Shown here in pieces: positions 18,790 to 27,965 of a stretch of DNA of 64,000 nucleotides. Position 1 is the first letter of the stretch; every line of letters starts with the position of its first letter. The DNA lies in contig CAVWLJ010000008.1 in assembly GCA_963755755.1 (NCBI GenBank), forward strand, positions 62,001 to 126,000, in the 5' to 3' direction. Origin of the DNA: DATKNA01 sp963755755 (lineage in GTDB: Bacteria; Actinomycetota; Actinomycetes; Actinomycetales; Kineosporiaceae). Made by a program: the position numbers and the translations under genes. The notes beneath the pieces were generated by a model that had not been told where the DNA came from, ran no database searches, and saw nothing but the letters and a program-made list of their open reading frames with translations.

Positions 18790-19774
18790 TCAGTCCGCGG
18801 CGGGCGCCGGCGCGCTCCTCGCCCCCGCGCGCGTCCGCCGCCGGGCGGCGGATGTCCGGCTCCAGGTAGATCACCCGGGCGATCGGGACGGCCTCCCGCA
18901 CCCGGCGCTCGGCCTCGTCGATGGCCGTCGCCACGTGGTCGGCGCGCTCGCTCGGGCTCACCGCGATCTTGGCTGCGACGAGGAGCTCCTCGGGGCCGAG
19001 GTGCAGCGTCCGCATGTGGATGACGCTCTCGACCGCGCCGCCGACGAGCGCGCCCCGGATCGCCTCGACCGCCTCCGGAGCTGCCGACTCACCGATGAGG
19101 AGGGAGTTCATCTCGATGCCGAGGACGAACGCGACGGCGACGAGCAGGAGCCCGATGAGCAGCGTGCCGACGGCGTCCCACCGGCCGTTGTCGGTGAGGA
19201 GCGTGAGCACGACGCCGAACATCGCGAAGACGAGGCCGAACAGCGCGGCGGTGTCCTCGAGCAGGACCACCGGCAGCTCCGGCGCCTTCGCCGTGCGGAT
19301 GTACTGCACCCAGGACTGCCGCCCGCGGGTGCGGTTGGACTCGTGCACCGCCGTCCGGAACGAGTACGACTCCAGGCCGATCGCGACGAGGAGCACGACG
19401 ATCGGCACCCACCACCAGCGGCCCTCGATCGGCTCGGGGTGCTGCCACTTGTGCACACCCTCGTAGATCGCGAACAGGCCGCCGACGCTGAACAGCACGA
19501 TCGAGACGAGGAAGGCGTAGACGTACCGCTGCCGCCCGTAGCCGAACGGGTGCTCCGGCGTCGCGGCGCGCGACGCCCGCCGGCCGCCGATGAGCAGCAG
19601 CAGCTGGTTGCCGGAGTCGGCCACGGAGTGGATCGCCTCGGCCAGCATCGAGCTGGCGCCGGTGAGCAGGAACGCCACGAACTTCGTCAGGGCGATGCCG
19701 AGGTTGGCCGCCAGCGCGGCGAGGATGGCGCGGGTGCCGCCTTCAGCGCTCACGCGCTGCTCACCGCCGCTCAT
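18790..19774 (-). CDS. Cation diffusion facilitator family transporter (3' end frame uncertain)
   Basis: About 327-residue metal transporter with six membrane segments. It shows the family signature AEAIHSVADSGNQLLLLIG with the His/Asp metal site in helix 2, the loop HPFGYGRQRYVYAFLV, and a second Asp-containing helix later (VLLEDTAALFGLVFAM). A soluble C-terminal domain ends EPDIRRP. In the given frame no stop appears after this and the frame runs antisense through the neighbouring hydrolase, which cannot be real. Removing one G from the G5 run at 18822-18826, or an indel at the nearby GCCGGC (18806-18811), brings in the TGA at 18792-18790. The ATG overlaps the SIS gene stop by one base, so the two are probably co-transcribed. 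Zn/Fe/Mn efflux is the usual role. Confidence 0.88.
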
Positions 19775-20955
19775 CAGTGCGTCCGGTCGCGCAGGTCGGC
19801 GACGTGCGGCGAGGTGAGGGGGTCGACACCGCCCGCCAGCGCGAGGTACACGGCGGCGAAGTCGGTCAGGGCCACCAGGTCGGCGAGCCGCTCCAGCGGA
19901 TGGCCCGGTTCCGCCGTCGCCTCGCTGATCCGGACGCCGGCCTCCTCGGCGGTCAGCCGGACGGCGTCCGCGGTCCGCGACGTCTCGAGCCAGGCGCCGT
20001 CCGGGCGGTCGACGGTCGGCTCGGCGTCCCGGAGGAACAGCAGGCGCAGCCGGGTCCCGACCGGCTCGTCGAGGAACGGGTCGTTGAACAGGTCGCTCGG
20101 CTGCGCGGCGAAGGGGCCGCCGAAGGTGGCCACCACGTCACCCGCGTCGTCCGGCAGCGCCCCGCGCATGGCCGGCACCCGCGCGGTGCGCGCCAGCATC
20201 GACACGGCGCGGGTGGCCGCGACCCCGGTGACGTCACCGTCGCCGAGGACGACGGGCACGCTGTCGGCGAGCTCGAGCGCGAGGGCCTTCGCCGGGTTGA
20301 CGAACGCGTCGGAGGTCGGCCGGAACGTCGTGGCGTGCGTGTCGAGGCGCTCGGCGACGCGGCCGAGCAGCACCGACGACGTCTCGACGAGTCCGAGCTC
20401 GTAGGCGGCGACCAGGACCGGCGTCAGCAGGGCCCACAGCGCCATCCGGGAGGCCCGGGCCGCCGGCGTCACGGCGGAGGGGACGGGCACGTGGACGCCG
20501 CCGGTCCGGATGGCGACCTCGGCGAGCGGGGAGTCGGGCATGCCGACGGTGAGCAGCCGGGCGCCGCGGCGGGCGGCCTCCGCGGCCAGGCCGACGGGGC
20601 CCGGCGCGCGCCCGGACATCGACACCGCGACGACGAGGTCGAGCGGGCCCACCCACCCGGGCAGCGGCAGACCCCGCCGCACCGACACCGGGACCGGCGA
20701 GGCGCTGCCGGCGAGCATCGTCAGCACGTCACCGACGACGGCGGAACCGCCGAGGCTGGCCACGACGACCGCACGTGGCCGGCCGTCGCGGACGATCCCG
20801 TGGATCCGCGCCTCCTCGGTGGCCGTCAGCGCGCGCCGGATCTGCGCGCCGGCGCTCGCGAGGGCGCGCAGGCTGCCCGACGGGTCCGCCGCGGCCAGGC
20901 CCTCGGCATCGTCGAGGAGTTGCTCGTCCAGTCCCACCGTCGTCCTCTCGTGCAT
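19774..20955 (-). CDS. SIS domain sugar-phosphate isomerase (bifunctional PGI/PMI-like)
   Basis: 393-residue cytoplasmic protein of the SIS family related to bifunctional phosphoglucose/phosphomannose isomerases. The first SIS domain has VVVASLGGSAVVGDVL and LVVAVSMSGRAPGPVGLA, corresponding to the sugar-phosphate binding loops; the C-terminal domain includes EPGHPLERLADLVALTDFAAVYLAL, a conserved closing helix. It stands upstream of manB across the ABC genes, as the mycobacterial counterpart stands by manB, so a role in mannose-phosphate supply is likely, though some actinobacterial members may have lost isomerase activity. The ATG at 20955 overlaps the stop of the Trm112-like gene (TGATG). 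The frame is intact. Confidence 0.87.
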   Translation of the reverse strand: MHERTTVGLDEQLLDDAEGLAAADPSGSLRALASAGAQIRRALTATEEARIHGIVRDGRPRAVVVASLGGSAVVGDVLTMLAGSASPVPVSVRRGLPLPGWVGPLDLVVAVSMSGRAPGPVGLAAEAARRGARLLTVGMPDSPLAEVAIRTGGVHVPVPSAVTPAARASRMALWALLTPVLVAAYELGLVETSSVLLGRVAERLDTHATTFRPTSDAFVNPAKALALELADSVPVVLGDGDVTGVAATRAVSMLARTARVPAMRGALPDDAGDVVATFGGPFAAQPSDLFNDPFLDEPVGTRLRLLFLRDAEPTVDRPDGAWLETSRTADAVRLTAEEAGVRISEATAEPGHPLERLADLVALTDFAAVYLALAGGVDPLTSPHVADLRDRTH

Positions 20956-21134
20956 CACTCGCGGGTACGGGCCTCGTCGACGAGCAGCACAGGAATGCCG
21001 TCGTCGATCCGGTACGCCAACGGGCAGGCGGTGCACTGCAGTTCCGGGGTGCCGTCGGGACCGGTGCCGTCGCGGAGCGTCCCTCCGCACGAGGGGCAGC
21101 GCAGGATCTCCCGCAGCCAGGGCTGGATCGTCAC
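20955..21134 (-). CDS. Trm112-like small zinc-binding protein
   Basis: 59-residue protein starting at a GTG. It contains two pairs of cysteines, CPSC (about residues 13-16) and CTAC about 20 residues later, then the closing motif LAYRIDDGIPVLLVDEA. This is the Trm112/UPF0434 pattern, a small zinc-ribbon that activates methyltransferases in eukaryotes and archaea and has several possible partners in bacteria. Its stop overlaps the start of the SIS gene by one base, a coupling seen in many actinobacteria. The partner enzyme cannot be named from this sequence. Confidence 0.9.
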   Translation of the reverse strand: MTIQPWLREILRCPSCGGTLRDGTGPDGTPELQCTACPLAYRIDDGIPVLLVDEARTRE

Positions 21135-21216
21135 GGGGCCATCCTGGCTCAGAACCGTCGTCGGCGTCGGGCGCGGCGTCCCCCGCGTGGCGCCGCGAGG
21201 TCCCCGGGGTCGGGGT

Positions 21217-21852
21217 TCAGGCGGTCAGCCGGCCCCCGACCAGGGTGAGGACCCGGTCGGCCACGCCGAGCACGCGCTCGTCGTGGGTCGCGACGAGGAC
21301 CGCCGCGCCGCGCTCACGCGCCGCGGTGAGTGCGGCGAGCACGAGCTCGACGTGGTCGTCGTCCTGGTGCCCCGTGGGCTCGTCGAGGACGACGAGCGCG
21401 GGGTCCAGCGCGAGGGCCCGCGCGAGGGCGATGCGCTGCTGCTCGCCGAGCGACGTCTCGGTCGCGGGTCGCCGGGCCACCGGCTGCAGGTCGAGGGCGT
21501 CGAGAAGGCCGTCGATCGCCGGCTCGCGCCCGCGCACGAGCAGCGGGAGCGCGACGTTCTCGGTGACCGTGAGCTCCTCCGCGACGGCGAGCCGCTGGGG
21601 CAGGAAGGCGCGCACCTGCCAGTCGTCGACCGCCTCCGCCACGGCACCGCGGACGAGGACGCGGCCCGAGGACGGCCGGGCGATGCCCGCGACGAGGTGG
21701 CAGAGCGTCGACTTGCCCGAGCCCGAGCGGCCCGCGAGCGCGGCGATCTGCCCCTCCGTCACCTCGAAGCCGACGTCGCGCAGCACCCAGCCGTCCGCGT
21801 GCGGATGCCGGTGGCTGACCTCGCCAACCGCGAGCACGACGGGCCCGGTCAC
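21217..21852 (-). CDS. ABC transporter ATP-binding protein
   Basis: 211-residue nucleotide-binding subunit. Walker A is AGRSGSGKST, the signature is TSLGEQQRIALARAL (LGEQQ instead of LSGGQ), Walker B is ALVVLDEPTG, with a switch histidine in VATHDERVL. It is the third gene of a coupled minus-strand set with another ATPase and a large FtsX-type permease. The Q-loop Gln (FLPQRLAVAEELTV) suggests the LolD/MacB-type family. The two ATPases may work as a heterodimer under the single large permease. Confidence 0.92.
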   Translation of the reverse strand: MTGPVVLAVGEVSHRHPHADGWVLRDVGFEVTEGQIAALAGRSGSGKSTLCHLVAGIARPSSGRVLVRGAVAEAVDDWQVRAFLPQRLAVAEELTVTENVALPLLVRGREPAIDGLLDALDLQPVARRPATETSLGEQQRIALARALALDPALVVLDEPTGHQDDDHVELVLAALTAARERGAAVLVATHDERVLGVADRVLTLVGGRLTA

Positions 21853-22688
21853 GGCCGGCTCCGCCCGCCGGGGAGCAGGCGGACGCCGTCCGGCTCCACG
21901 ATCACCTCGGCGCGGCCGTCGGGGAACAGCGCCAGCGCCTCGGGCGGCAGCTGGAGCCGGCCGGTGGAGTCGATCGGGGCGGTCGTCACCCCGTCGCGCT
22001 CGCGGTCCGCCGACAGCACGCCGTGCCGGAGGGCGAGCACCCGGTCCGCCACGGCCACGACGCGCGGGTCGTGCGTCGCCACGATCACGCAGCTGCCGGC
22101 GGCGGCGCAGCGCGCGAGCTCGTCGAGCACCAGGGCCGAGGTCGCGTCGTCGAGCTCGGCGGTCGGCTCGTCCGCGATGAGCACGGGCGGCTCGCCGACC
22201 CCGGCGACGGCGACCGCCAGACGCTGCTGCTCGCCCCCGGAGAGACGGCCGGGCACGGCGTCGGCGCGCTCCTGCAGGCCCACCCGCCGGACGGCGGCGT
22301 CCGTCGCGGCGACCGGGGCGCCACGCAGCCGGGCGACCTGCCCGAGATGCTGCCGGACCGTCAGGTGCGGGTAGAGCGACTCGGTGGGCCGCTGCGACAC
22401 GCGCGCCACGTCGCGGCGGCGCAGGTGCTGCAGCGCGCGCGGGGTGAGGGCGTCGACGTCGCGTCCCAGCACCACCAGCTCGCCGCCGTCCTGCCGCTCG
22501 AGCAAGGCGATGATCGCGAGCAGGCTGGTCTTGCCGCTGCCGGAGGGGCCGGTGATGGCGGTCACGAGGCCGGCCGCGAAGTCGGCGTCCACGCCCCGCA
22601 GCGCGTGCGTCTCCCCCGCCGCCGAGGGATAGATGCGCAGCAGCCGCGAGCAGCGGACGGCGGCCTCGCCGCGGACCCGGTCAGCCAT
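21849..22688 (-). CDS. ABC transporter ATP-binding protein with AbrB-like C-terminal extension
   Basis: 279 residues. The ATPase domain has Walker A GPSGSGKTS, signature RLSGGEQQRLAVA, Walker B PVLIADEPTAELDD and the H-loop VATHDPRV. The last 45 residues form a separate small module (IDSTGRLQLPPEALALF, then AEVIVEPDGVRLLPG) that resembles a swapped-hairpin AbrB half-barrel; this module is known as a tail in some ABC ATPases, where its purpose is unclear. Its ATG lies within the 3' end of the permease gene, and its own 3' end overlaps the next ATPase start (ATGA). The transporter is probably of the MacB/lipoprotein-release or lipid-handling type. Confidence 0.9.
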   Translation of the reverse strand: MADRVRGEAAVRCSRLLRIYPSAAGETHALRGVDADFAAGLVTAITGPSGSGKTSLLAIIALLERQDGGELVVLGRDVDALTPRALQHLRRRDVARVSQRPTESLYPHLTVRQHLGQVARLRGAPVAATDAAVRRVGLQERADAVPGRLSGGEQQRLAVAVAGVGEPPVLIADEPTAELDDATSALVLDELARCAAAGSCVIVATHDPRVVAVADRVLALRHGVLSADRERDGVTTAPIDSTGRLQLPPEALALFPDGRAEVIVEPDGVRLLPGGRSRP

Positions 22689-25593
22689 CGCGCAGGGCCC
22701 GATCCGGGGAGAGCGACCGTTGCCGGGCGAGGGTCACGCCTGCGGCGAGCAGGGCCGCGACGACGAGGAAGGCGACGCCGAGCGCGACGACCCGGGCATC
22801 GATCGTGAGGACGAACGGGGGCACGGCGGAGCGCTGCGGGTCCAGCAGCCGCGCCGCCATGGGCCGCAGCAGCAGCACGGCGACCAGGGCGAGCACGCCC
22901 GACAGCACGGTCAGAACGACGGGCTCGAGCACGCGTGAACGCCTCACGCCACGGCTGCCGAGACCGACCCGCGCGAGCAGGAGGTCCGCGGCGCCCGCGA
23001 GCGAGACGGTGCGGTCGACGTAGAGCGCGAAGGCGACGAGGGCGACGAGCGCCGCGCCCCAGCCCAGGGCGCGCTGGAACGGGAGCGCCTGCCGCGCGGC
23101 CTCGAGCTCGGGCTGACGCCGCACCGCCTCCGCGGTGGCGACGTTCTGGCCGTTCACGGCGTGCGCGGCCAGCGTCCGGGTGAGGTCCTGCAGCCCCAGG
23201 CCGTCCCAGAGCTGCACGGTGGGGAAGGGCGACGGCGGGGGGTTGGGACGGGGCCGCGGGCGTGGGTCCTGCGTCGGGACCGCGCTGAAGAGGGCGTCGG
23301 CCGGGAGGACCAGCATCGGCAGGCCGGCGAGGCCCGGGAAAGCCGTGGCGGAGCCGACGACCTCGACGTCCACGGACGACCTGGGTTCCGGCTCGATGGT
23401 CAGCTGGTCCCCGACGCGGCCCGGCGGGTAGCCGACGGCGAGCACCGGCACGGCGGGGTGGGACCCGGTCCGCCGCGCCTGCACCGCCTGCGCGTCGGCG
23501 TCGCGGAGCCGGTCGACCAGCTGCCGGCTCCGCGCGAGCCCGGCACCCGAGCCCCACAGCGCGGCCCGGGCGAACGACGCGGGGTCGACGACGAGCAGGT
23601 CGAGCGTCCCGAAGGCGGTGGGGTCCCCGACCCGGGTGCGCCAGGTGACCGTGCGCCCGGTGCCGAGCGGCGGGTTCCGCACGCCGGGCACGGGCCGGCC
23701 GGAGACGGAGGGGTTGAGCGGATCGTCCGGGTCGTCCCGCACGGAGGGGGCGCCGGGGTCCAGCGCCCAGGAGCCGGGCACCTCCGCCGTGGCCGCGGCA
23801 CCCGCCGTGACGGCCACCCGGTCGTCGATCGTGACGCGGGTGGACGCGGCGGCGGCCTGCGCGAACAGCAGCAGTCCCGCGCCGGTGGTGAGCACGGCGA
23901 CGACCGCCGACCGCTCGCGGCTCGGGGCCGCGAGCCGGCGCAGCGCCAGCCAGCGCGCCGTCCGGCGGGCCGCGGCAGGCCCCCGCAGCGTGGACGCCGG
24001 GAGCCGCCCGGCCCGGGTGCCGAGCAGCCGGCCGAGCGTGACGACGGCGAGGCGGCCCCCGACGGCGCCCACGCCTGCCAGCAGGAGGACCGGCACGAGC
24101 ACGGCGAGAGCGCCCTGCGAGCGGCCGGTGTCGACGGTGGTCAGGAGGCCGGCGGTCGCGGTGGCTGCGGCGACGGCGAGCAGCGCCTCCCACGGCACCG
24201 GCCGGCGGCGCCGCTCCCGCCGGCGGCGCGCCGCGAGCACGTGCGCCCCCGCCCAGAGGCCGGCCACGACGACCAGGGCCGACACCACGGCCACGGCGGC
24301 GGCCGCCGCTCCCGTGCCCACCGAGGCCGCGGTCACCGTGCCGGGGGGACCCGCGGCGACGACGAGCAGCACGGCCAGCGCGGTGCCGGCGAGCGCCCCG
24401 GTGATCGCGGCGGGCAGGTGCTCGACGGCGGCGAGCCCGGCCACCCGTGCCGGGCCCAGCCCGAGCGCGACCGACAGCCGGAGCTCGGAGCGCCGCCGCG
24501 CCAGGCCGAGCAGTGCCGCCGCGAGGACGACGCCGCCGGCGAGCGCGAGCGCCGCGCGCCCCAGCGTGTCCACCCGGGCCTGCGTCGCCTGCGAGACGGC
24601 GTCGGCCCGCGACACGAGGTCGGGGAAGCCGGAGGCGACCGTCGTCCGGAGCACCCCGGCGGTCTCCACCCCGGAACGCGGGTCGCGCAGGAGAAAGCGC
24701 AGCGAGTCCACCGCCGCCGCGATGCGGGAGTATTCCGCGAGCGTGGGGACGCCCGGCAGCGGTGCGGCCTCGACCGCCCACAGCAGCTGGTCGTTGACCT
24801 CGTCGGCGAGCCGCTGGGCCACCGGCACCCGGGCGACCGCCAGCCACGCGGGGGTCAGCGCGTAGCGGCCGACGGTCGGGATCTCGCCCTGGTGCGAGGT
24901 CCAGAACGTCGAGCCCGGCCGGTCGGCGGGGATCCGGTCGGCGACGGCGTAGACGCCGGCGAGGGTGGTGGTCGTCGCGTGGCGACTGGTGGCACCGCGG
25001 CGGATGGCCAGGGTGAGGGAGTCCCCGGGCTCGGCGCCGAGCTGCCGGGCCACCGGCTCCGGGAGCCAGATCCCGTCGCCGCCCGCGGCGGCGCGGGCCG
25101 CGCCCGCTCCCCCGGCGGGGACGAGGCGGGCGCCCGGGTCGGGCTGGGCAGCGAGCCGGACGTCGGCTGTGCGGCGCCCAAGGGTGACGGTGGAGGCGAA
25201 GTACCGGTCCGGGTCGATCTCCGCGCCGATGGAGAAGCCGGAGAGGGAGACCGGGCCCAGCCCCGGGATGGCGGCGACGCGCTCGGCCGTCAACTGCTGG
25301 TCCTCGACCTTGGGCGAGGTACTGCCACCGACGACGCGCACCACCGGCGCCTGGGCCGCGGCCGCACCCTCGGGCACGGTGGCCAGCACGGTCGCCAGGC
25401 TGGCGTTGGCGGCGGCCTCGGTGAACGGCGCCACCGACGCCGCGGCGGCGCCGAGCAGCGTGAAGGCGCCGACGACGAGGAGCCCCCAGGGGCCGCCGCG
25501 CAGCAGCCGAACCGCCGACCTCTGCCACAGCGGGCCCGGAGTCCTCACGCCTCGGCCGACGGGCCGACGCGAGGACCCCCGGGGGCGATGCAT
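22681..25593 (-). CDS. Large FtsX-type ABC transporter permease
   Basis: 970-residue membrane protein. A first membrane helix near residues 30-55 (GGPWGLLVVGAFTLLG) is followed by a large extracytoplasmic domain of about 280 residues, then a block of several helices, a second large external domain, and a final set of three helices ending near ALRDG. This duplicated arrangement, helix / large loop / helices repeated, is characteristic of FtsX-like permeases of the MacB/LolCE group. Genes for two ATPases overlap its 3' end. The frame is intact over nearly 3 kb, in contrast to many genes farther right. Substrate unknown; export or extraction of envelope lipids or lipoproteins is a reasonable guess. 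Confidence 0.9.
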   Translation of the reverse strand: MHRPRGSSRRPVGRGVRTPGPLWQRSAVRLLRGGPWGLLVVGAFTLLGAAAASVAPFTEAAANASLATVLATVPEGAAAAQAPVVRVVGGSTSPKVEDQQLTAERVAAIPGLGPVSLSGFSIGAEIDPDRYFASTVTLGRRTADVRLAAQPDPGARLVPAGGAGAARAAAGGDGIWLPEPVARQLGAEPGDSLTLAIRRGATSRHATTTTLAGVYAVADRIPADRPGSTFWTSHQGEIPTVGRYALTPAWLAVARVPVAQRLADEVNDQLLWAVEAAPLPGVPTLAEYSRIAAAVDSLRFLLRDPRSGVETAGVLRTTVASGFPDLVSRADAVSQATQARVDTLGRAALALAGGVVLAAALLGLARRRSELRLSVALGLGPARVAGLAAVEHLPAAITGALAGTALAVLLVVAAGPPGTVTAASVGTGAAAAAVAVVSALVVVAGLWAGAHVLAARRRRERRRRPVPWEALLAVAAATATAGLLTTVDTGRSQGALAVLVPVLLLAGVGAVGGRLAVVTLGRLLGTRAGRLPASTLRGPAAARRTARWLALRRLAAPSRERSAVVAVLTTGAGLLLFAQAAAASTRVTIDDRVAVTAGAAATAEVPGSWALDPGAPSVRDDPDDPLNPSVSGRPVPGVRNPPLGTGRTVTWRTRVGDPTAFGTLDLLVVDPASFARAALWGSGAGLARSRQLVDRLRDADAQAVQARRTGSHPAVPVLAVGYPPGRVGDQLTIEPEPRSSVDVEVVGSATAFPGLAGLPMLVLPADALFSAVPTQDPRPRPRPNPPPSPFPTVQLWDGLGLQDLTRTLAAHAVNGQNVATAEAVRRQPELEAARQALPFQRALGWGAALVALVAFALYVDRTVSLAGAADLLLARVGLGSRGVRRSRVLEPVVLTVLSGVLALVAVLLLRPMAARLLDPQRSAVPPFVLTIDARVVALGVAFLVVAALLAAGVTLARQRSLSPDRALRDG

Positions 25594-25650
25594 GCGGGCA
25601 TCATGCCGGACGGCTACGACAGCGTCGATGCTCCCGCCGCCGAACGGGCG

Positions 25651-27093
25651 TCAGGCGCGTACGACGGCCAGCACCTCGTCGCGGATCCGCTCCATCGCCG
25701 CGACGTCGGCGGCCTCGGCGTTGAGCCGCAGCAGCGGCTCGGTGTTGCTCGGGCGCAGGTTGAACCACCACATCGGCGCCCCGGGATGCGTCACGGTGAG
25801 GCCGTCGAGGCGGTCGACCTCGACGCCCTCGCGCCCGCCGAACTCCGCCTCGACCCTCGCCGTCACGGCCGCGACGTCCGACACCCGGGAGTTGATCTCG
25901 CCGCTGGCCGCGTACCGCTCCTCCCCCGCCATGAGCCGCGAGAGCGGCCCGTCCTGCTCGCCGAGCGCGGCGAGCAGGTGCATCGCGGCGAGCATGCCGG
26001 TGTCGGCGAACCAGAAGTCGCGGAAGTAGTAGTGCGCCGAGTGCTCCCCGCCGAAGACCGCCTGCTCCGCGGCCATCTGCGCCTTGATGAACGAGTGGCC
26101 GACCCGGGTGCGGACGGCGCGGCCGCCCGCCTCGGCGATCGCCTCGGGCACGGCGTGCGACGTGATGAGGTTGTGGATGACGGTCGGCGTCCGCCCCGCC
26201 GCCCGCTCCTTGGCGATCTCGCGCCGCGCGACCAGCGCCGTGACGGCGGACGGCGACACCGGCTCGCCCCGCTCGTCGACCACGAAGCAGCGGTCGGCGT
26301 CCCCGTCGAAGGCGAGGCCGACGTCGCCGTGCTCGCGCACGACGGCCGCCTGGAGGTCGCGGAGGTTGGCGGGCTCGAGCGGGTTGGCCTCGTGGTTGGG
26401 GAAGGTGCCGTCGAGCTCGAAGTACAGCGGCACGACCTCGATCGGCAGCGCCGGGAGGCCCGCGGCCGTGCCGAGCACGGCCGGCGTGGTCAGCCCAGCC
26501 ATGCCGTTGCCGGCGTCGACCACCACGCGCAGCGGCCGGACGCCGGAGAGATCGACCAGGCCGCGCAGGTACGAGGCGTACCCCGCGAGCAGGTCCTGCT
26601 CGGTGACGGTGCCGCGGGCGCCTGCCGGCGCGGACGCGCCGTCGAGGAGCGCCTGCGCCCGGTCCCGGATGCGCCCGAGCCCGGTCTCCAGACTGATCGG
26701 GCGGGCCCCGGCGCGGCACAGCTTGATGCCGTTGTACGAGGCCGGGTTGTGGCTCGCGGTGAACATCGCCCCGGGCGCGTCGAGGGCGCCGCTGGCGTAG
26801 TAGAGGCCGTCGGTGCTGCACAGCCCGGTCAGAACCACGTCGACCCCCCGGTCGGCGACGCCGTCCGCGAAGGCGCCGGCGAGCTCGGGCGACGAGGGCC
26901 GCATGTCGTGGCCGACGACGACCCGGCGGGGCCCGCCCTCGGCGGCCGGGGCGACCTCCTCGGCGAAGGCGGCGCCCAGCGCCCGGGCGACCTCGGCGTC
27001 CAGCTGCTCCCCCACCAGGCCGCGGACGTCGTAGGCCTTGACCAGCGCGGTCAGGTCGCGGCGGACGTGCGCGTCGTTCGTCGTCTGGGACAC
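25651..27093 (-). CDS. manB: Phosphomannomutase/phosphoglucomutase ManB
   Basis: 480-residue alpha-D-phosphohexomutase interconverting mannose-6-phosphate and mannose-1-phosphate, the step leading to GDP-mannose. All four family motifs are present: the phosphoserine loop MFTASHNPASYNGIK (Ser about 111), the metal loop FDGDADR (about 261-267), the sugar loop GGEHSAHYYF and the phosphate-binding loop RPSNTEP near the C-terminus. Actinobacteria place manB beside the SIS isomerase, DUF3499 and the WhiB2/FbiA region, the same neighbourhood as here, though the ABC transporter genes are inserted between it and the SIS gene. The frame is intact. Confidence 0.96.
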   Translation of the reverse strand: MSQTTNDAHVRRDLTALVKAYDVRGLVGEQLDAEVARALGAAFAEEVAPAAEGGPRRVVVGHDMRPSSPELAGAFADGVADRGVDVVLTGLCSTDGLYYASGALDAPGAMFTASHNPASYNGIKLCRAGARPISLETGLGRIRDRAQALLDGASAPAGARGTVTEQDLLAGYASYLRGLVDLSGVRPLRVVVDAGNGMAGLTTPAVLGTAAGLPALPIEVVPLYFELDGTFPNHEANPLEPANLRDLQAAVVREHGDVGLAFDGDADRCFVVDERGEPVSPSAVTALVARREIAKERAAGRTPTVIHNLITSHAVPEAIAEAGGRAVRTRVGHSFIKAQMAAEQAVFGGEHSAHYYFRDFWFADTGMLAAMHLLAALGEQDGPLSRLMAGEERYAASGEINSRVSDVAAVTARVEAEFGGREGVEVDRLDGLTVTHPGAPMWWFNLRPSNTEPLLRLNAEAADVAAMERIRDEVLAVVRA

Positions 27094-27117
27094 GGTCGAC
27101 GAGCCTAGCGGGGCAGG

Positions 27118-27390
27118 TCAGCGCTTGCGGGCGTGCTCGAGAACCGCCGTGACGGCGATCAGCTCGCCGTCGGTCCGGGCCCAGGCGCGGTGCTCGCAGC
27201 GGTGGCAGGAGGTGAAGTCGACCGGTGTGCCGTCGGTCAGGCTCATGCTGAGCCGGGTGACGTGCATGCTTCCGCAGGCCGCGCACGCGGCGTCGGGCCG
27301 GTCGCCGCGCTGGGTGAGCGAGCCGAGCGGGACGACGGGAGCGGCCTGACGGCGTCCGCGCTGGGCGGGGATACGGGCTGCGGTGGCCAT
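27118..27390 (-). CDS. Small zinc-ribbon-like conserved protein
   Basis: 90-residue protein starting at the ATG at 27390 with ribosome site AGGAG; a longer frame to 27507 lacks good coding character. It has two CxxC pairs (CAAC and CHRC about 27 residues apart), so it probably binds one zinc, followed by a helix EGELIAVTAVLEHARKR-like tail. Similar short proteins are found beside DUF3499 and manB in actinobacteria. It is possibly a nucleic acid or protein adaptor; no function is known to me. Confidence 0.72.
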   Translation of the reverse strand: MATAARIPAQRGRRQAAPVVPLGSLTQRGDRPDAACAACGSMHVTRLSMSLTDGTPVDFTSCHRCEHRAWARTDGELIAVTAVLEHARKR

Positions 27391-27515
27391 GGCGGGCTCC
27401 TGTCCGGCGGGGGTGCCGGCGCTGCGAGCGGCCGGCCTGACCCCCCAGGTCTCGGCGCCGGCGCCGGTGGGGTTGAATCCCCGGCGGTTCCGTGCCGAAC
27501 CGGACAACCCGCCGA

Positions 27516-27890
27516 TCAGCTCGGCGTGGTGGGATCCCGCAGGACGCGAAGGTGCCCCCGGCGGCCGACCTCGACGGTGGCCGTCTCGACCGCCGCCGGC
27601 TCGGGCTGCGGCGCACGCGGGCGCGCCGCCTCACGGACCGCGTCGGCGAGGGCGAGGAGGTCGTCGTCCGAGGGCCGCGGCGGGGCGAGGTCGGGTGCGA
27701 GCCGGACGACCTCCCAGCCCCGCGGCGCGGTCAGCCGCTCGGCGTGCTCGGGGCAGAGGTCGTAGCAGTGCGGCTCGGCGTAGAGCGCCAGCGGACCGAG
27801 GACGGCGGTGGAGTCCGAGTACACATAGGTCAGCGTGGCGACCGCGGCACGGCCGCAGGCCGTCCTGGAGCACCTGCGCACACCACCCAC
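27516..27890 (-). CDS. DUF3499 family protein
   Basis: About 124-residue conserved actinobacterial protein. Its hallmark sequence is complete: RRCSRTACGRAAVATLTYVY, then DSTAVLGPL, EPHCYDLCPEHAERLTAPRGW, with four cysteines and a histidine (CSRTAC and HCYDLCPEH) suited to a zinc site. The GTG at 27890 is preferred because a CAGGGG stands before it; a GTG at 27881 is possible. The gene lies in the conserved order manB - DUF3499 - (metallopeptidase) - whiB2 - fbiA. Function unknown, probably cytoplasmic and nucleic-acid-related to judge from the ribbon. Confidence 0.9.
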   Translation of the reverse strand: MGGVRRCSRTACGRAAVATLTYVYSDSTAVLGPLALYAEPHCYDLCPEHAERLTAPRGWEVVRLAPDLAPPRPSDDDLLALADAVREAARPRAPQPEPAAVETATVEVGRRGHLRVLRDPTTPS

Positions 27891-27965
27891 GGCGTGGACA
27901 GTACCCCTGCGCGCGGGGCCCCCGGGGCCAGGCACGCCGAGCGGATGCGGCGCCCGGCCGAGGGC

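Noticed and set aside
16913..19774. A 953-codon minus-strand frame that joins the CDF transporter to the antisense of the serine hydrolase
   Set aside because: The hydrolase on the plus strand has all three catalytic motifs. The antisense part has no domain and is open only because of base composition.
20990..21090. An upstream extension of the SIS gene to 21090
   Set aside because: This stretch codes for the Trm112-like protein in another frame; the overlap TGATG fixes the SIS start at 20955.
27440..27500. A tRNA-like T-arm (GGTTGAATCCCC)
   Set aside because: No acceptor stem or anticodon arm can be formed in the 76 bases around it.
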